Positions 44,539 through 52,821 of a stretch of 64,000 nucleotides of DNA are shown here, piece after piece (position 1 is the stretch's first letter; each line of letters begins with the position of its first letter). The stretch is from JAAXKN01 sp036261625. Lineage in GTDB: Bacteria > Bacteroidota > Ignavibacteria > Ignavibacteriales > SURF-24. Under the pieces are notes generated by a model. That model did no database searches, was not told where the DNA came from, and worked only from the letters and a program-made list of their open reading frames with translations. Position numbers and translations under genes: made by a program. Location of the stretch: contig DATAKL010000009.1 of the NCBI GenBank assembly GCA_036261625.1, forward strand, positions 7,271 through 71,270. Reading direction: 5' to 3'.

Positions 44539-44775
44539 ATGGCGAATGAACAATCAGGTTCTAATCCTCTTGAGAATATAAAGAATTTAAGTGTTGCTGA
44601 GCGGATACTCATTGTAGAAGAGATCTGGGACAGCATCTTAAATTCAAACGAGGAATTCCCGCTGTCTGATGAACAGAAAAATGAATTGGATAAACGTTTA
44701 GAAGCCCATGGTAAAAATCCAAACGAGGTAAAACCCTGGAGTGAAGTCAGAGACAATATCAGAAAAAAACTATGA
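44539..44775 (+). CDS. Addiction module antitoxin, TIGR02574/Unstab_antitox type
   Basis: 78 residues. The LSVAERILIVEEIWDSI segment and the LDKRLEAHGKNPNEVKPWSEVRDNI end are characteristic of this antitoxin family, which partners RelE/ParE toxins. GAAAGGAG lies ahead of the ATG. Its stop overlaps the toxin start by 4 bases (ATGA). Confidence 0.9.
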   Translation: MANEQSGSNPLENIKNLSVAERILIVEEIWDSILNSNEEFPLSDEQKNELDKRLEAHGKNPNEVKPWSEVRDNIRKKL

Positions 44776-45071
44776 ATTATAAGGTGTTGTTTCGGGCTGA
44801 AGCTGAAGAGGAACTCCTTGAGGCTGTTGGCTGGTATGAAGACAGAATGAAAGGATTAGGATCAGCCTTTCTTTTAAGTATTGAAGCCGCAATTGATTCA
44901 ATTTCCCGCAATCCCGAATCCTATCCCAAAATCTATAAAAATATAAGACGTGCCCTGATTAGAAGATTTCCCTTTGGAATTTGTTATTTTGTTGAAAAAA
45001 ACCGCGTCATAGTGCTTGCTGTTTTCCATGTACATAGAAATCCTAAAGAATGGAAAAAACGAATATCGTAA
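44772..45071 (+). CDS. RelE/ParE-family toxin
   Basis: 99 residues: FRAEAEEELLEAVGWYEDRMKGLGSAFL, the IRRALIRRFPFGICYFVE strand pair and the VLAVFHVHRNPKEWKKR end are the full RelE/ParE pattern. Depending on subfamily it would cut mRNA at the ribosome or poison gyrase; the long first helices favour the ParE side. It appears intact with its antitoxin just upstream. Confidence 0.9.
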   Translation: MNYKVLFRAEAEEELLEAVGWYEDRMKGLGSAFLLSIEAAIDSISRNPESYPKIYKNIRRALIRRFPFGICYFVEKNRVIVLAVFHVHRNPKEWKKRIS

Positions 45072-45106
45072 AATCAATTTGTTAATAACACTACTGAGAC
45101 AATTAT

Positions 45107-45394
45107 ATGAATCTGCTTGAATTAAGACAGAAAAGGGATCGCATTTTGCAGATAGCATCTCTTTATGGGGCAAAGGATTTGCGGATTTTTGGTTCTATTG
45201 CCCGAAACGAGCAGACTGAAAGCAGTGATGTGGACATTTTAGCAAAAATGGAAAAAGGGACAACCTTGTTAAAGCATATTTCCCTGGTTCATGCACTTGA
45301 AGAGGAATTGGGAGTAAAAGTAGATGTAGTTTCTGAAAGTACTATTAAAGGCAGAATTAAAGAAAATATTTTGCATGAGGCAGTTAAGCTTTGA
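45107..45394 (+). CDS. Orphan MntA-like nucleotidyltransferase (second copy)
   Basis: 95 residues, nearly the same as the protein at 27181-27468, including GSIARNEQTESSDVD. The match continues through the overlap with the HepT start (TTGAGAAATGA), but the next codon is TAG, so the HepT frame ends after four codons and nothing HepT-like follows. It may still silence the intact HepT at 27465, act as a spare antitoxin, or be drifting. It lies 35 bases after the ParE-type module. Confidence 0.85.
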   Translation: MNLLELRQKRDRILQIASLYGAKDLRIFGSIARNEQTESSDVDILAKMEKGTTLLKHISLVHALEEELGVKVDVVSESTIKGRIKENILHEAVKL

Positions 45395-45407
45395 GAAATG
45401 ACTAGCC
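45390..45407 (+). pseudogene. Residual HepT start, cut after four codons
   Basis: TTGAGAAATGACTAG matches the first codons of the HepT gene at 27465 (TTGAGAAATGATACTG) and then stops. The sequence beyond shows no similarity to hepT, so only the junction was duplicated or the rest was deleted. Confidence 0.6.
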
Positions 45408-45503
45408 TTGGAATTAAATGTATTTTCGTAGGTGAAATGCTGCACTTGTAATTTAATTTCATAAACCATAAGTTTTAATACCAACAATTCAGGATTCTGG
45501 AAT

Positions 45504-45944
45504 ATGAAAACAATGCGCCTGTTCGTTTTAGCGGCTCTGTTATCTTTTCAATTCGTTTCCGGACTGTCTGCTCAATCAAATCCTATAAATATTAAGGCAT
45601 ACCTTACTGTCAGCTTCCAGGGCAAGGCAATTGAAAGCAAGCAATTCCATACGGCCAGTATCGCGGACAGGATTTCAGGCATACTTACTTCAGAAGGGAT
45701 ACAGCTGCTTTCAAATGTAGACATTGGGAAACCGGGTGAGCCCTGCCTTAATATCTATGTGACACTGGATGACAGCCTGAGAATTAATGCCATAAGTTTT
45801 GAAGACGGCGGCAATAACTCTGTATTATCATTTTCCTACCCTGAACTTTCATATCCATACAGGAATACTACAGAAATAACCCGCTCCGTACGCAAATATG
45901 TAAAAGATTACATCAAGTCCTCTCCTAAAGAGAACAGAAAATAA
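45504..45944 (+). CDS. Small exported hypothetical protein
   Basis: 146 residues with a signal peptide (FVLAALLSFQFVSGLSAQ). The mature part has one Cys and predicted alternating strands; no family is recognised. It lies between the orphan MntA gene and lepB, transcribed in the same direction, but with gaps of about 100 bases on both sides. Confidence 0.6.
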   Translation: MKTMRLFVLAALLSFQFVSGLSAQSNPINIKAYLTVSFQGKAIESKQFHTASIADRISGILTSEGIQLLSNVDIGKPGEPCLNIYVTLDDSLRINAISFEDGGNNSVLSFSYPELSYPYRNTTEITRSVRKYVKDYIKSSPKENRK

Positions 45945-46041
45945 CACTTCTAAAAATGAAACAAAGAATTAGTCCCGATGTTATAAGTTATTAGAAACCT
46001 CAAATTAGCAGCATTTCCAATTGAAACAGGGGGACTGACCA

Positions 46042-46974
46042 TTGAAAGCTATAGCCAGCATGAAACAGTTCGTTGGAATCAAAACCGAAAGCGAATTAAA
46101 AAGAAAAGAGGAGCCTAAAAGTAGAACAAGAGATTTCATTAAGAATCTTTTGTTTGCCCTTATAGGGGCTCTTGTTATCAAAACATTTTTCCTTGAATCA
46201 TCAAGAATCCCTACCGGCTCCATGGAAGGGACAATGCTGGTTGGAGACTTCGTACTTGTAAACAAAATGATCTATGGCTCATCCACGCCAAGAAACATTC
46301 CATTTACAAATATTTCGCTCCCTTTCTATACACTCCCTGCTTTTCGTGAGCCCAAAAGGGAAGATGTTGTTGTTTTTGATTACCCGGGCAATTCTGATGA
46401 ATTGGAATCACCCGTTATTATGAGCTATGTCAAAAGGCTGGTCGGCCTGCCGGGCGATACGATCCAAATAAAAGATAAAGTACTGTTTGTAAATGGACGG
46501 GAATTCCGGAGGCCTCCGAACATTCAATATATTGATCCTGTAGTAAGACCTGCAGGAATGGATGAGAGCGATATATTTCCAGGATCTGCCAATTGGAACA
46601 GGGATAACTACGGCCCTATAGTTGTTCCCGGAAAGGGAGAGGTAATAAAGCTAAATCCTTCCAACCTTGAACAGTGGAGAACTATAATTGACCGCGAATT
46701 TGGACGGCGGGTTGTAAATGTTTCCGGCAATCAGGTTACCATTGATGGAAAGCCCGCCAGTTCATATACTCTGAAGAAGGATTATTATTTTATGATGGGT
46801 GATAACAGGGATAACAGCGCAGACAGCCGGTATTGGGGATTTGTACCGAGAGATAAGATAATCGGAAGAGCTGAAATAGTATATTGGTCGTGGGACCCAT
46901 CCATTCCTTTTTATGAATTATTTGATTTATTGGGATCGGTCAGATTTAGCAGAATTGCCAGACTGATAAAATGA
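46042..46974 (+). CDS. lepB: Signal peptidase I
   Basis: 310 residues from the TTG at 46042, placed by AGGGGGA 7 bases upstream; an ATG at 46060 is an alternative. One membrane segment (about 35-51) precedes the catalytic Ser60 (RIPTGSMEGTM) and Lys131 (YVKRLVGLPGD). The MGDNRDNSADSRYWG box is intact. It removes signal peptides from exported proteins at the inner membrane. An insertion of about 60 residues (140-200) before the last box is typical of this phylum. Confidence 0.95.
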   Translation: MKAIASMKQFVGIKTESELKRKEEPKSRTRDFIKNLLFALIGALVIKTFFLESSRIPTGSMEGTMLVGDFVLVNKMIYGSSTPRNIPFTNISLPFYTLPAFREPKREDVVVFDYPGNSDELESPVIMSYVKRLVGLPGDTIQIKDKVLFVNGREFRRPPNIQYIDPVVRPAGMDESDIFPGSANWNRDNYGPIVVPGKGEVIKLNPSNLEQWRTIIDREFGRRVVNVSGNQVTIDGKPASSYTLKKDYYFMMGDNRDNSADSRYWGFVPRDKIIGRAEIVYWSWDPSIPFYELFDLLGSVRFSRIARLIK

Positions 46975-47015
46975 CAATATATAATGATTTAATTTCATTT
47001 ATATATTTGTTGTGG

Positions 47016-47150
47016 CATCGGAATATGGCGCAGCTGACCGCAGCGCAATGGGATTGTTGGGGGATTCTTTGGTCCCGGGGTTCAGTCCCCGCCAAAGGCG
47101 GGTTCCTCACCCTGGGCTATCAATACCAGGCCGCTGGCCGCGGCATTTGA
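47016..47150. repeat. Nested-palindrome element, right half only
   Basis: GCGCAGCTGACCGCAGCGC, a GGGGGATTCTTTGGTCCCGGGGTTCAGT spacer region, CCCCGCCAAAGGCGGG, CCTCACCCTGGGCTATC and GGCCGCTGGCCGCGGC follow each other in the same order as in the right half of the copy at 20290-20630. The hairpin sequences differ but the spacers match. The left half is missing. Confidence 0.75.
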
Positions 47151-47198
47151 AGAAAGCTTTCGGCCGGCGGAGGATTTAATATCCTGGCCATGAGAAAA

Positions 47199-48395
47199 CT
47201 ACTTCCCGTTAAACGTGGTCATAAGATATATCTTATCCGATGGCGCGGTTTTGCCCTCGCCAGTTTCAAGCGTTACGATGTATGAATCAATTTTTCCCTG
47301 CTTGTCCCCGGGAACGGAGAAGGGGAAATATTCTACTTCACGCCTCGTTTTGAATGTGCCAAGCGAATAATAGTTTTTGCCGCTCTGAAGCCAGAGCTCG
47401 TAGATACTGCTGTCTTTAAGTGCCGGCATATTGTATAACTGAATTACTCCCTCGCTTCCGTTCTCTAGAAGCGTAAGCTTCCCGAAACCTCCGGAATTTG
47501 CTGCCGTTCCATCCAGATTAATTGTCCTAAGATCCTTTGCACTCAATACAGCCAGCACCTTCTGGTTTCTGTCCAGACGCAGCATCTCACTGTTTAAGGC
47601 ATTGACCTGTCCGCTAAGTGATGCAATCTGCTCTTTTCCCTGACTGATCCTCCGGTTCATTAAAAGATAAGTTACTGCTCCTGCTATTAGAACTAATACC
47701 AGAACTACACTCATGACAAGAATAGTCTTAAAATAGCTTTTGGTTTCGGCTTCAGGCTCTTCCATAGCGGGCCGCGCTGCCTCGGGCATAACAGGCTCCA
47801 TCGTCCTGTAGGCGCGGTTTGCTGTATTCTGAGACGCCGGAGCCCCGGCGGCTTCACTCTCAGGTTTATCCGCTTCCGTATACGGCACTTCAAATATGGT
47901 GGACTTCTTAAGCCCGCGGTTATTCCGCTCTCTTTCGGGCACCGGGCCTTCTATTGCCGGGCCTTCTGGCACCGGACTTTCATATTCAGGGTTTTGAGGC
48001 AGAGGAGTTTCCACGGTCATTCTGCCCGTTGTTTTTAACGGGGGCGCCATTTCAGGCTTTTCAGCCACTTTTTCAGAAAATATGTTTTCATTTGCCGGAG
48101 CGGTTTCACCTGCGGCAGCCTCATTTTGCGACTGTCTTCTTTTTTCCTTCAGCTCCTCACGCATGCGGTAAAGCCTTTTGGCTACCCTGTCCTTAACTTC
48201 CGCGGCGGGCCGTTCAATTTCAAGTATTGCAGGCAATAAGGAAACTACATTCTGCAGTTCCCCAAGTTCCCTATCCGGAGCCTTCTTACCCGAGGAAAGG
48301 TATTCAAGAAATTCCAGGTATTCATTTCTATCCAGGCACCCTGCACTGAATGCGTGAATCATTTCGTTAAATTTCTGTTCGCTCAAATTTCTCAT
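47199..48395 (-). CDS. RskA-like anti-sigma factor with long linker
   Basis: 398 residues. The N-terminus (about 1-90) is a cytoplasmic helical sigma-binding domain (FNEMIHAFSAGCLDRNEYLEFLEYL). A Pro/Glu-rich linker of some 110 residues follows. A membrane segment (about 225-245, TILVMSVVLVLVLIAGAVTYLL) leads to a coiled-coil stretch and the RskA domain (about 290-398; IYELWLQSGKNYYSLGTF). No zinc finger is present. It starts 4 bases after the sigma gene ends. Confidence 0.82.
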   Translation of the reverse strand: MRNLSEQKFNEMIHAFSAGCLDRNEYLEFLEYLSSGKKAPDRELGELQNVVSLLPAILEIERPAAEVKDRVAKRLYRMREELKEKRRQSQNEAAAGETAPANENIFSEKVAEKPEMAPPLKTTGRMTVETPLPQNPEYESPVPEGPAIEGPVPERERNNRGLKKSTIFEVPYTEADKPESEAAGAPASQNTANRAYRTMEPVMPEAARPAMEEPEAETKSYFKTILVMSVVLVLVLIAGAVTYLLMNRRISQGKEQIASLSGQVNALNSEMLRLDRNQKVLAVLSAKDLRTINLDGTAANSGGFGKLTLLENGSEGVIQLYNMPALKDSSIYELWLQSGKNYYSLGTFKTRREVEYFPFSVPGDKQGKIDSYIVTLETGEGKTAPSDKIYLMTTFNGK

Positions 48396-48399
48396 CTTC

Positions 48400-48990
48400 T
48401 TATCCTTTTATCAGGTTGTCTTTAAGATTGCCGAGAGCGATCTGAATCTTGCTTTTAACGGTAGGCAGGGGAATGTTTAACTTTTCTGCAATTGCGGCCT
48501 GTGTAAAGCCTTCATAAAAAGCCAGGTAAATAACGTACTTCTGTGCGTCTGTCAGGCGGTTTAAGGCCACTTCAACGTTGCTTTTGACGTTCAAGGCGGA
48601 TTCCAGATCCAGCTGATCTATGCCGCGGGAAAGATGCGGAATTATAAATGCGTTTTCATACTCTTCTGTGTATTCTTCTACGGCAGGCGCTTGCCCCCTT
48701 TGGACGGGGCGGTTCCTTCTTAAATAGTCTGCGGCCTTGTTTCTTGAAAGAAGGACGAGCCATGCATAGACGTTCCCGGTAGAAAAGTTAAAACGGTCGA
48801 TCTTTCTCCAGATTATGGCAAAGACTTCAATGAGAACCTCTTCTGCCAGGCGCTCCTCAACTACTATCCTTTTTATTAATGTAAATAAGATGGGTGAGTA
48901 CCTGTCGTATAAGGTTTCGAGTGCTCTGGAATCGTACTGGGAGATTTTCCGGAACAGCTCCAGATCAGTGAGTATTGAATAGCTTTTCAA
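48400..48990 (-). CDS. SigK-like ECF RNA polymerase sigma factor
   Basis: 196 residues. Region 2 is YDSRALETLYDRYSPILFTLIKRIV...WRKIDRF and region 4 is LTDAQKYVIYLAFYEGFTQAAIAEKLNIPLPTVKSKIQIAL. The link with an RskA-type anti-sigma gene places it in the SigK/SigL-like group, which in other bacteria reacts to oxidative or redox state. It is divergent from the TlpA-like gene that starts at 49196. Confidence 0.88.
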   Translation of the reverse strand: MKSYSILTDLELFRKISQYDSRALETLYDRYSPILFTLIKRIVVEERLAEEVLIEVFAIIWRKIDRFNFSTGNVYAWLVLLSRNKAADYLRRNRPVQRGQAPAVEEYTEEYENAFIIPHLSRGIDQLDLESALNVKSNVEVALNRLTDAQKYVIYLAFYEGFTQAAIAEKLNIPLPTVKSKIQIALGNLKDNLIKG

Positions 48991-49195
48991 TTTAATTCTT
49001 TTTATGTTTTTGTACTATTTTACAAAACTAAAATAACGAACCCTAAAAATCAATTCCGCCCTGAAGGTCTTAATTTAAGAACTTTATTGATAAAAAGGAA
49101 AAGCAAAGTTAAATTACCCGGAAGTAATTTTATATTTATCAGGAAAAACATTTATCCTGATATACCGGACCCAGGAACAATTAAATGGAGTTTCA

Positions 49196-51091
49196 ATGAA
49201 AAGGCATCTCTTACTAACAGCCATAGGTTTACTTTTTATTTTTTCATCCGCTGCCGCACAGGCTTCACCGAAGTTTTCCTTTACACCTGAGCATCCGAAG
49301 GCAGGTGAGGAAATTACTGTGAAATTCAATCCTGCTGGAACCATTCTTGCCGATGCTCAGAATATTGAAGTGACTGCTTACCTCTACAGCGTGGATCTGG
49401 ATGAGGCTAAAGGCGTCGAAATGAAGAAAGAGGGGAACATTTTTACAGGAGTAATTAAGACAAGTCCCCAAACACGCGGTCTGATTATTAAATTTAAGGA
49501 CGGCGAGACTGCCGATAACAATAAAGGGCAGGGATACATTGTTAACCTCTACGGCCCCGACGGCAAACTCATACCGGGAAGCATGGCAGGCCTTGCTGCT
49601 GCAAAAGGCAACTGGGGTGTGCGCTACCTGGATATGGATCGCGACCGCGAGGCTGCCAACAAGCTTTTCCTCGAGGAGTTCAAGAAAAACCCGCAGGTTA
49701 AATCAGAATACCTCGATCAGTACTTTAAGGTAATTTTCCCCCTGATGGGTGAAAAAGCCAATAGTATTATATCCAAAGAACTCAGCCTTAAGGAGAAGAA
49801 TCCCGTTAATTCGGAAGAGTACTTAACCTTAATGACTACCTGGTACGGCAGCCTTAAGAATGAAGCTAAAAGTGCACAGTATAAAAAAGAGCTTCTTGAG
49901 AAATTCCCGAATGGCAAGATGGCACAGGCAGAAAAAGCTGCTGAAATAAATAAAACTGAAGACTTAAATAAAAAACTTGAACTCATAAAGTCTTTTGAGA
50001 CCAAATTCCCCAAAAGCGAATATACCGCCGGCCTTTATGACGGTGTCCTCTCTTCATATAAATCAAAGAAGATGTATAAGGACGCCTATGAATTCATTAA
50101 AGCCAATCAGTCAAAGATCAGCGCTTACTCATTCTATACTTTAGTCAGTCAGATGCTGAAGGAAGATGCCGACATGAATCTTGCCGGTGAAATTGCTCCG
50201 CTCGGCATTCAAAGAACCGGAGAGGAAATTGCCTTTATAGGAGGAAAACCAAATTTCCAGACGGAAAGTGAATACAGGCAGGAACAGGAGTACATCCTGG
50301 GACTCAACTTTTTTGCCCAGGGCAAAGTGCTCAGTAAACTGGGTAAAAAAGCCGAGGCTACAAAATCTTTTCAGACTGCCGCAAAACTTCTTAAGAATCA
50401 AGAGCCGGAGGCCAATGAACTCTATGCAAATCTCCTTATTGAAACCGGACAGCAGGAGGCGGCAATAGCCCACCTTGAATCTGTAATCAAATCGGGCAAC
50501 GGCACTCCGCTCATGAAAGACTATCTGAAAACAGCCTACACAAAGAAAAACGGAAGTGAAAAGGGATTTCCGGAATTTCTCGCACAGCTGGACGCCGCGG
50601 CTAAAGAAGGACTAGTAAAGAAACTTAAAAAAGAGATGCTGAATGATAAAGCACCAGATTTTAAGCTGAAGGATCTGGACGGACATGAAGTAAAACTTTC
50701 TTCGCTTAAGGGGAAAACCGTTATACTCGACTTCTGGGCAACCTGGTGCCCTCCCTGCAGGGCTTCATTCCCCGGTATGAAGAAAGCCGTTGAGAAATAC
50801 CAATCTAACCCGAACGTGCGTTTTCTTTTCGTTGATACACGCGAGCGCGTGGAGGATAAGAAGAAAAATGCAGCCGACTTCCTGGCCAAAAACCAGTACC
50901 CGTTCCATGTGCTGCTGGACCTGGAGAGCAAGGTTCTTGAGCTTTACAAGGTGCCCGGAATTCCGACTAAATTTGTAATCGATAAAAACGGGAAAGTCCG
51001 CTTCAAGGTCGTGGGCTTCGGCGGCAACACAGACCAGATGCTGGAAGAAATTGATGCCATGATATCAATGGCAGACGGATCAGTTCTCTAG
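49196..51091 (+). CDS. Exported TPR-containing TlpA-like thiol-disulfide protein
   Basis: 631 residues: signal peptide (1-22), a beta-sandwich of about 100 residues, a helical TPR-like stretch (about 150-470), then a TlpA/thioredoxin domain (about 475-631) with WCPPC at Cys518 and Cys521 (FWATWCPPCRASFPG) and the cis-Pro VPGIPTKFVI. It is probably a periplasmic reductant or peroxidase partner. GGAG lies 6 bases before the ATG. It is divergent from the SigK-like gene, so both may share a control region. Confidence 0.88.
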   Translation: MKRHLLLTAIGLLFIFSSAAAQASPKFSFTPEHPKAGEEITVKFNPAGTILADAQNIEVTAYLYSVDLDEAKGVEMKKEGNIFTGVIKTSPQTRGLIIKFKDGETADNNKGQGYIVNLYGPDGKLIPGSMAGLAAAKGNWGVRYLDMDRDREAANKLFLEEFKKNPQVKSEYLDQYFKVIFPLMGEKANSIISKELSLKEKNPVNSEEYLTLMTTWYGSLKNEAKSAQYKKELLEKFPNGKMAQAEKAAEINKTEDLNKKLELIKSFETKFPKSEYTAGLYDGVLSSYKSKKMYKDAYEFIKANQSKISAYSFYTLVSQMLKEDADMNLAGEIAPLGIQRTGEEIAFIGGKPNFQTESEYRQEQEYILGLNFFAQGKVLSKLGKKAEATKSFQTAAKLLKNQEPEANELYANLLIETGQQEAAIAHLESVIKSGNGTPLMKDYLKTAYTKKNGSEKGFPEFLAQLDAAAKEGLVKKLKKEMLNDKAPDFKLKDLDGHEVKLSSLKGKTVILDFWATWCPPCRASFPGMKKAVEKYQSNPNVRFLFVDTRERVEDKKKNAADFLAKNQYPFHVLLDLESKVLELYKVPGIPTKFVIDKNGKVRFKVVGFGGNTDQMLEEIDAMISMADGSVL

Positions 51092-51195
51092 GTGTACTTT
51101 ACACGGCGTTCTTTTTAGATTTTTCCGGTTTCTTTTACCCTGCACTAAATAGCTTGACATGCAGAGTGTTTTTGCTATTTTAATATTTAGGTGAC

Positions 51196-51225
51196 TTTTG
51201 AGAGGGGATTAACCCCCTCTCAAAA
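51196..51225 (+). terminator. Terminator hairpin
   Basis: TTTTGAGAGGGG and CCCCTCTCAAAA form a 12-base stem with a 6-base loop. A second small stem (AACCGGTTTTTT) supplies a T run. It separates the TlpA-like and PRC-barrel genes. Confidence 0.75.
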
Positions 51226-51299
51226 CCGGTTTTTTGAACTCACCTTTGAATTAAGTTTTGTCTTTCAAGCAAAACATTGTGAAGGGAGGAATCTTTAAG

Positions 51300-52103
51300 A
51301 TGCTAAGAAGTGTAAAGGAAATGGAAAAATTCAGAATAGCAGCTACGGATGGTGAAATCGGCGATGCCTATGACTTTTATTTTAATGACCTGCAATGGAC
51401 TATCCGCTATCTTGTTGTTGAAACCGGCGGATGGCTTTCCAAAAAACAGGTGCTTATTTCCCCTTACTCAATCCAAAAAACCGGCCCGGAAGAAAAAGAA
51501 CTCTCACTTAATCTTACCAAAAAGCAGATCGAACAAAGCCCCGATGTCTCGACAGATGAACCTGTAAGCCGGCAGAACGAAATTGATCTTATGAGGTACT
51601 ATAACTGGCCCAGGTACTGGGACTGGGGTGAGGCCGGACTGCCGTATACGCCGGGAGCCGCCAGCTTTATGGCATCAGGACCTATATTAAACGAAGGTGC
51701 CTTAAACGAAGAAAATAAGGAGCAGCAATCTTCAGGCAGCGAAAAAGAGCATAATGAAAAAAAGGGAGATCCTCACTTAAGAAGCTGCAGGGAAATTCTG
51801 GGCTATAAACTCCTGGCCGCCGACGGCGAAACAGGACAGGTGGAGGATTTCATTCTGGATGACGAGACCTGGATCATCCGTTATATGGTCTTCGACACCG
51901 GCAGCTGGCTTACCGGCGGCAAAAAGTTTCTCATCGCTCCTCACTGGATCAATAAAGTAGAGTGGGCTGATTCCTCGGTCCATGTCGTCTTAAAGAACCA
52001 GGACATTAAAAACAGCCCGCCTTATGATCCGTCCAGTACACTGAACCGGGATTATGAAGAACTGCTTTATGAACATTACGGACTTCCCAAGTACTGGGTC
52101 TGA
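51300..52103 (+). CDS. Double PRC-barrel domain protein
   Basis: 267 residues from ATG 51300, chosen because GGGAGGA lies 9 bases ahead; a TTG at 51258 has no such site. Two similar halves: residues 6-85 (GEIGDAYDFYFNDLQWTIRYLVVETGGWL) and 160-245 (GETGQVEDFILDDETWIIRYMVFDTGSWL), each followed by an LPKYW-like Tyr/Trp motif. PRC-barrels often bind membranes, RNA or photosynthetic and stress proteins; this tandem type is frequent in stress-related loci. The role here is unknown. Confidence 0.85.
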   Translation: MLRSVKEMEKFRIAATDGEIGDAYDFYFNDLQWTIRYLVVETGGWLSKKQVLISPYSIQKTGPEEKELSLNLTKKQIEQSPDVSTDEPVSRQNEIDLMRYYNWPRYWDWGEAGLPYTPGAASFMASGPILNEGALNEENKEQQSSGSEKEHNEKKGDPHLRSCREILGYKLLAADGETGQVEDFILDDETWIIRYMVFDTGSWLTGGKKFLIAPHWINKVEWADSSVHVVLKNQDIKNSPPYDPSSTLNRDYEELLYEHYGLPKYWV

Positions 52104-52217
52104 GGGCCATATTTAAAAAGTCTGATCTATAATGCTTATTCTTTTCTGCTAAAGAAATGATTTGTCTGAGTAATTTGTAATGCACAGGGATTATATTAAT
52201 TATTAAGAGAGGTTAAT

Positions 52218-52754
52218 ATGCTAAGGAATATGACTTTATTTTTTTTGCTTGTAGTTTTTTCAGGCATTACTTCATATGCACAGATGCAGAACCAGGCTGA
52301 GGACGTGACAAAAGCTGTTGCTGTACTGATACCTACACAGGGAAGCAATGTAAAAGGTGTAGTAACATTTACCAAAGACGGGGATAACCTTAAAGTTACA
52401 GCCGACCTGGAAGGGCTTACCCCGGGCAAACACGGATTACACATTCACCAATTCGGAGACTTGACTTCGCCCGACGGCAAATCGGCTGGTGACCACTTCA
52501 ACCCCACAGAACAACGGCACGGCGGACCTACAGACGTTCAGCACCATATGGGAGATCTGGGTAACATCGAGGCTCAGTCCGACGGAAAGGCACACCTCGA
52601 GATGACGCTCCAGGGCGTGAGTCTTACAGGCCCAAATTCAATCATCGGGCGCTCTGTTGTAGTACATGAAAAAGAAGACGATATGATGTCGCAGCCGGCG
52701 GGCAATGCAGGCTCCCGCCTGGCCGTGGGCGTAATTGGCATTGCACAGAAGTAA
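52218..52754 (+). CDS. sodC: Superoxide dismutase [Cu-Zn], lacking the usual disulfide cysteines
   Basis: 178 residues with a signal peptide (ending about SYAQ). Metal ligands are visible: His pair in GLHIHQFGD, HFNP, HGG and HHMGDLGN, and the later VVVHEKEDD; the guiding Arg is in GNAGSRLAVG. The loop that normally reads with a Cys is DLTSPDGKSAGDHF, and the partner Cys position (usually SRLACG) is Val. So the intrasubunit disulfide is missing although catalysis should remain. It acts in the periplasm and lies 67 bases before the nitric oxide reductase gene. Confidence 0.9.
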   Translation: MLRNMTLFFLLVVFSGITSYAQMQNQAEDVTKAVAVLIPTQGSNVKGVVTFTKDGDNLKVTADLEGLTPGKHGLHIHQFGDLTSPDGKSAGDHFNPTEQRHGGPTDVQHHMGDLGNIEAQSDGKAHLEMTLQGVSLTGPNSIIGRSVVVHEKEDDMMSQPAGNAGSRLAVGVIGIAQK

Positions 52755-52821
52755 TCCATTACAGTAGTAATCCGCTGCAAAAGTAATTTTTGAACATGAC
52801 CACCGAAAGGATGAGACCATT

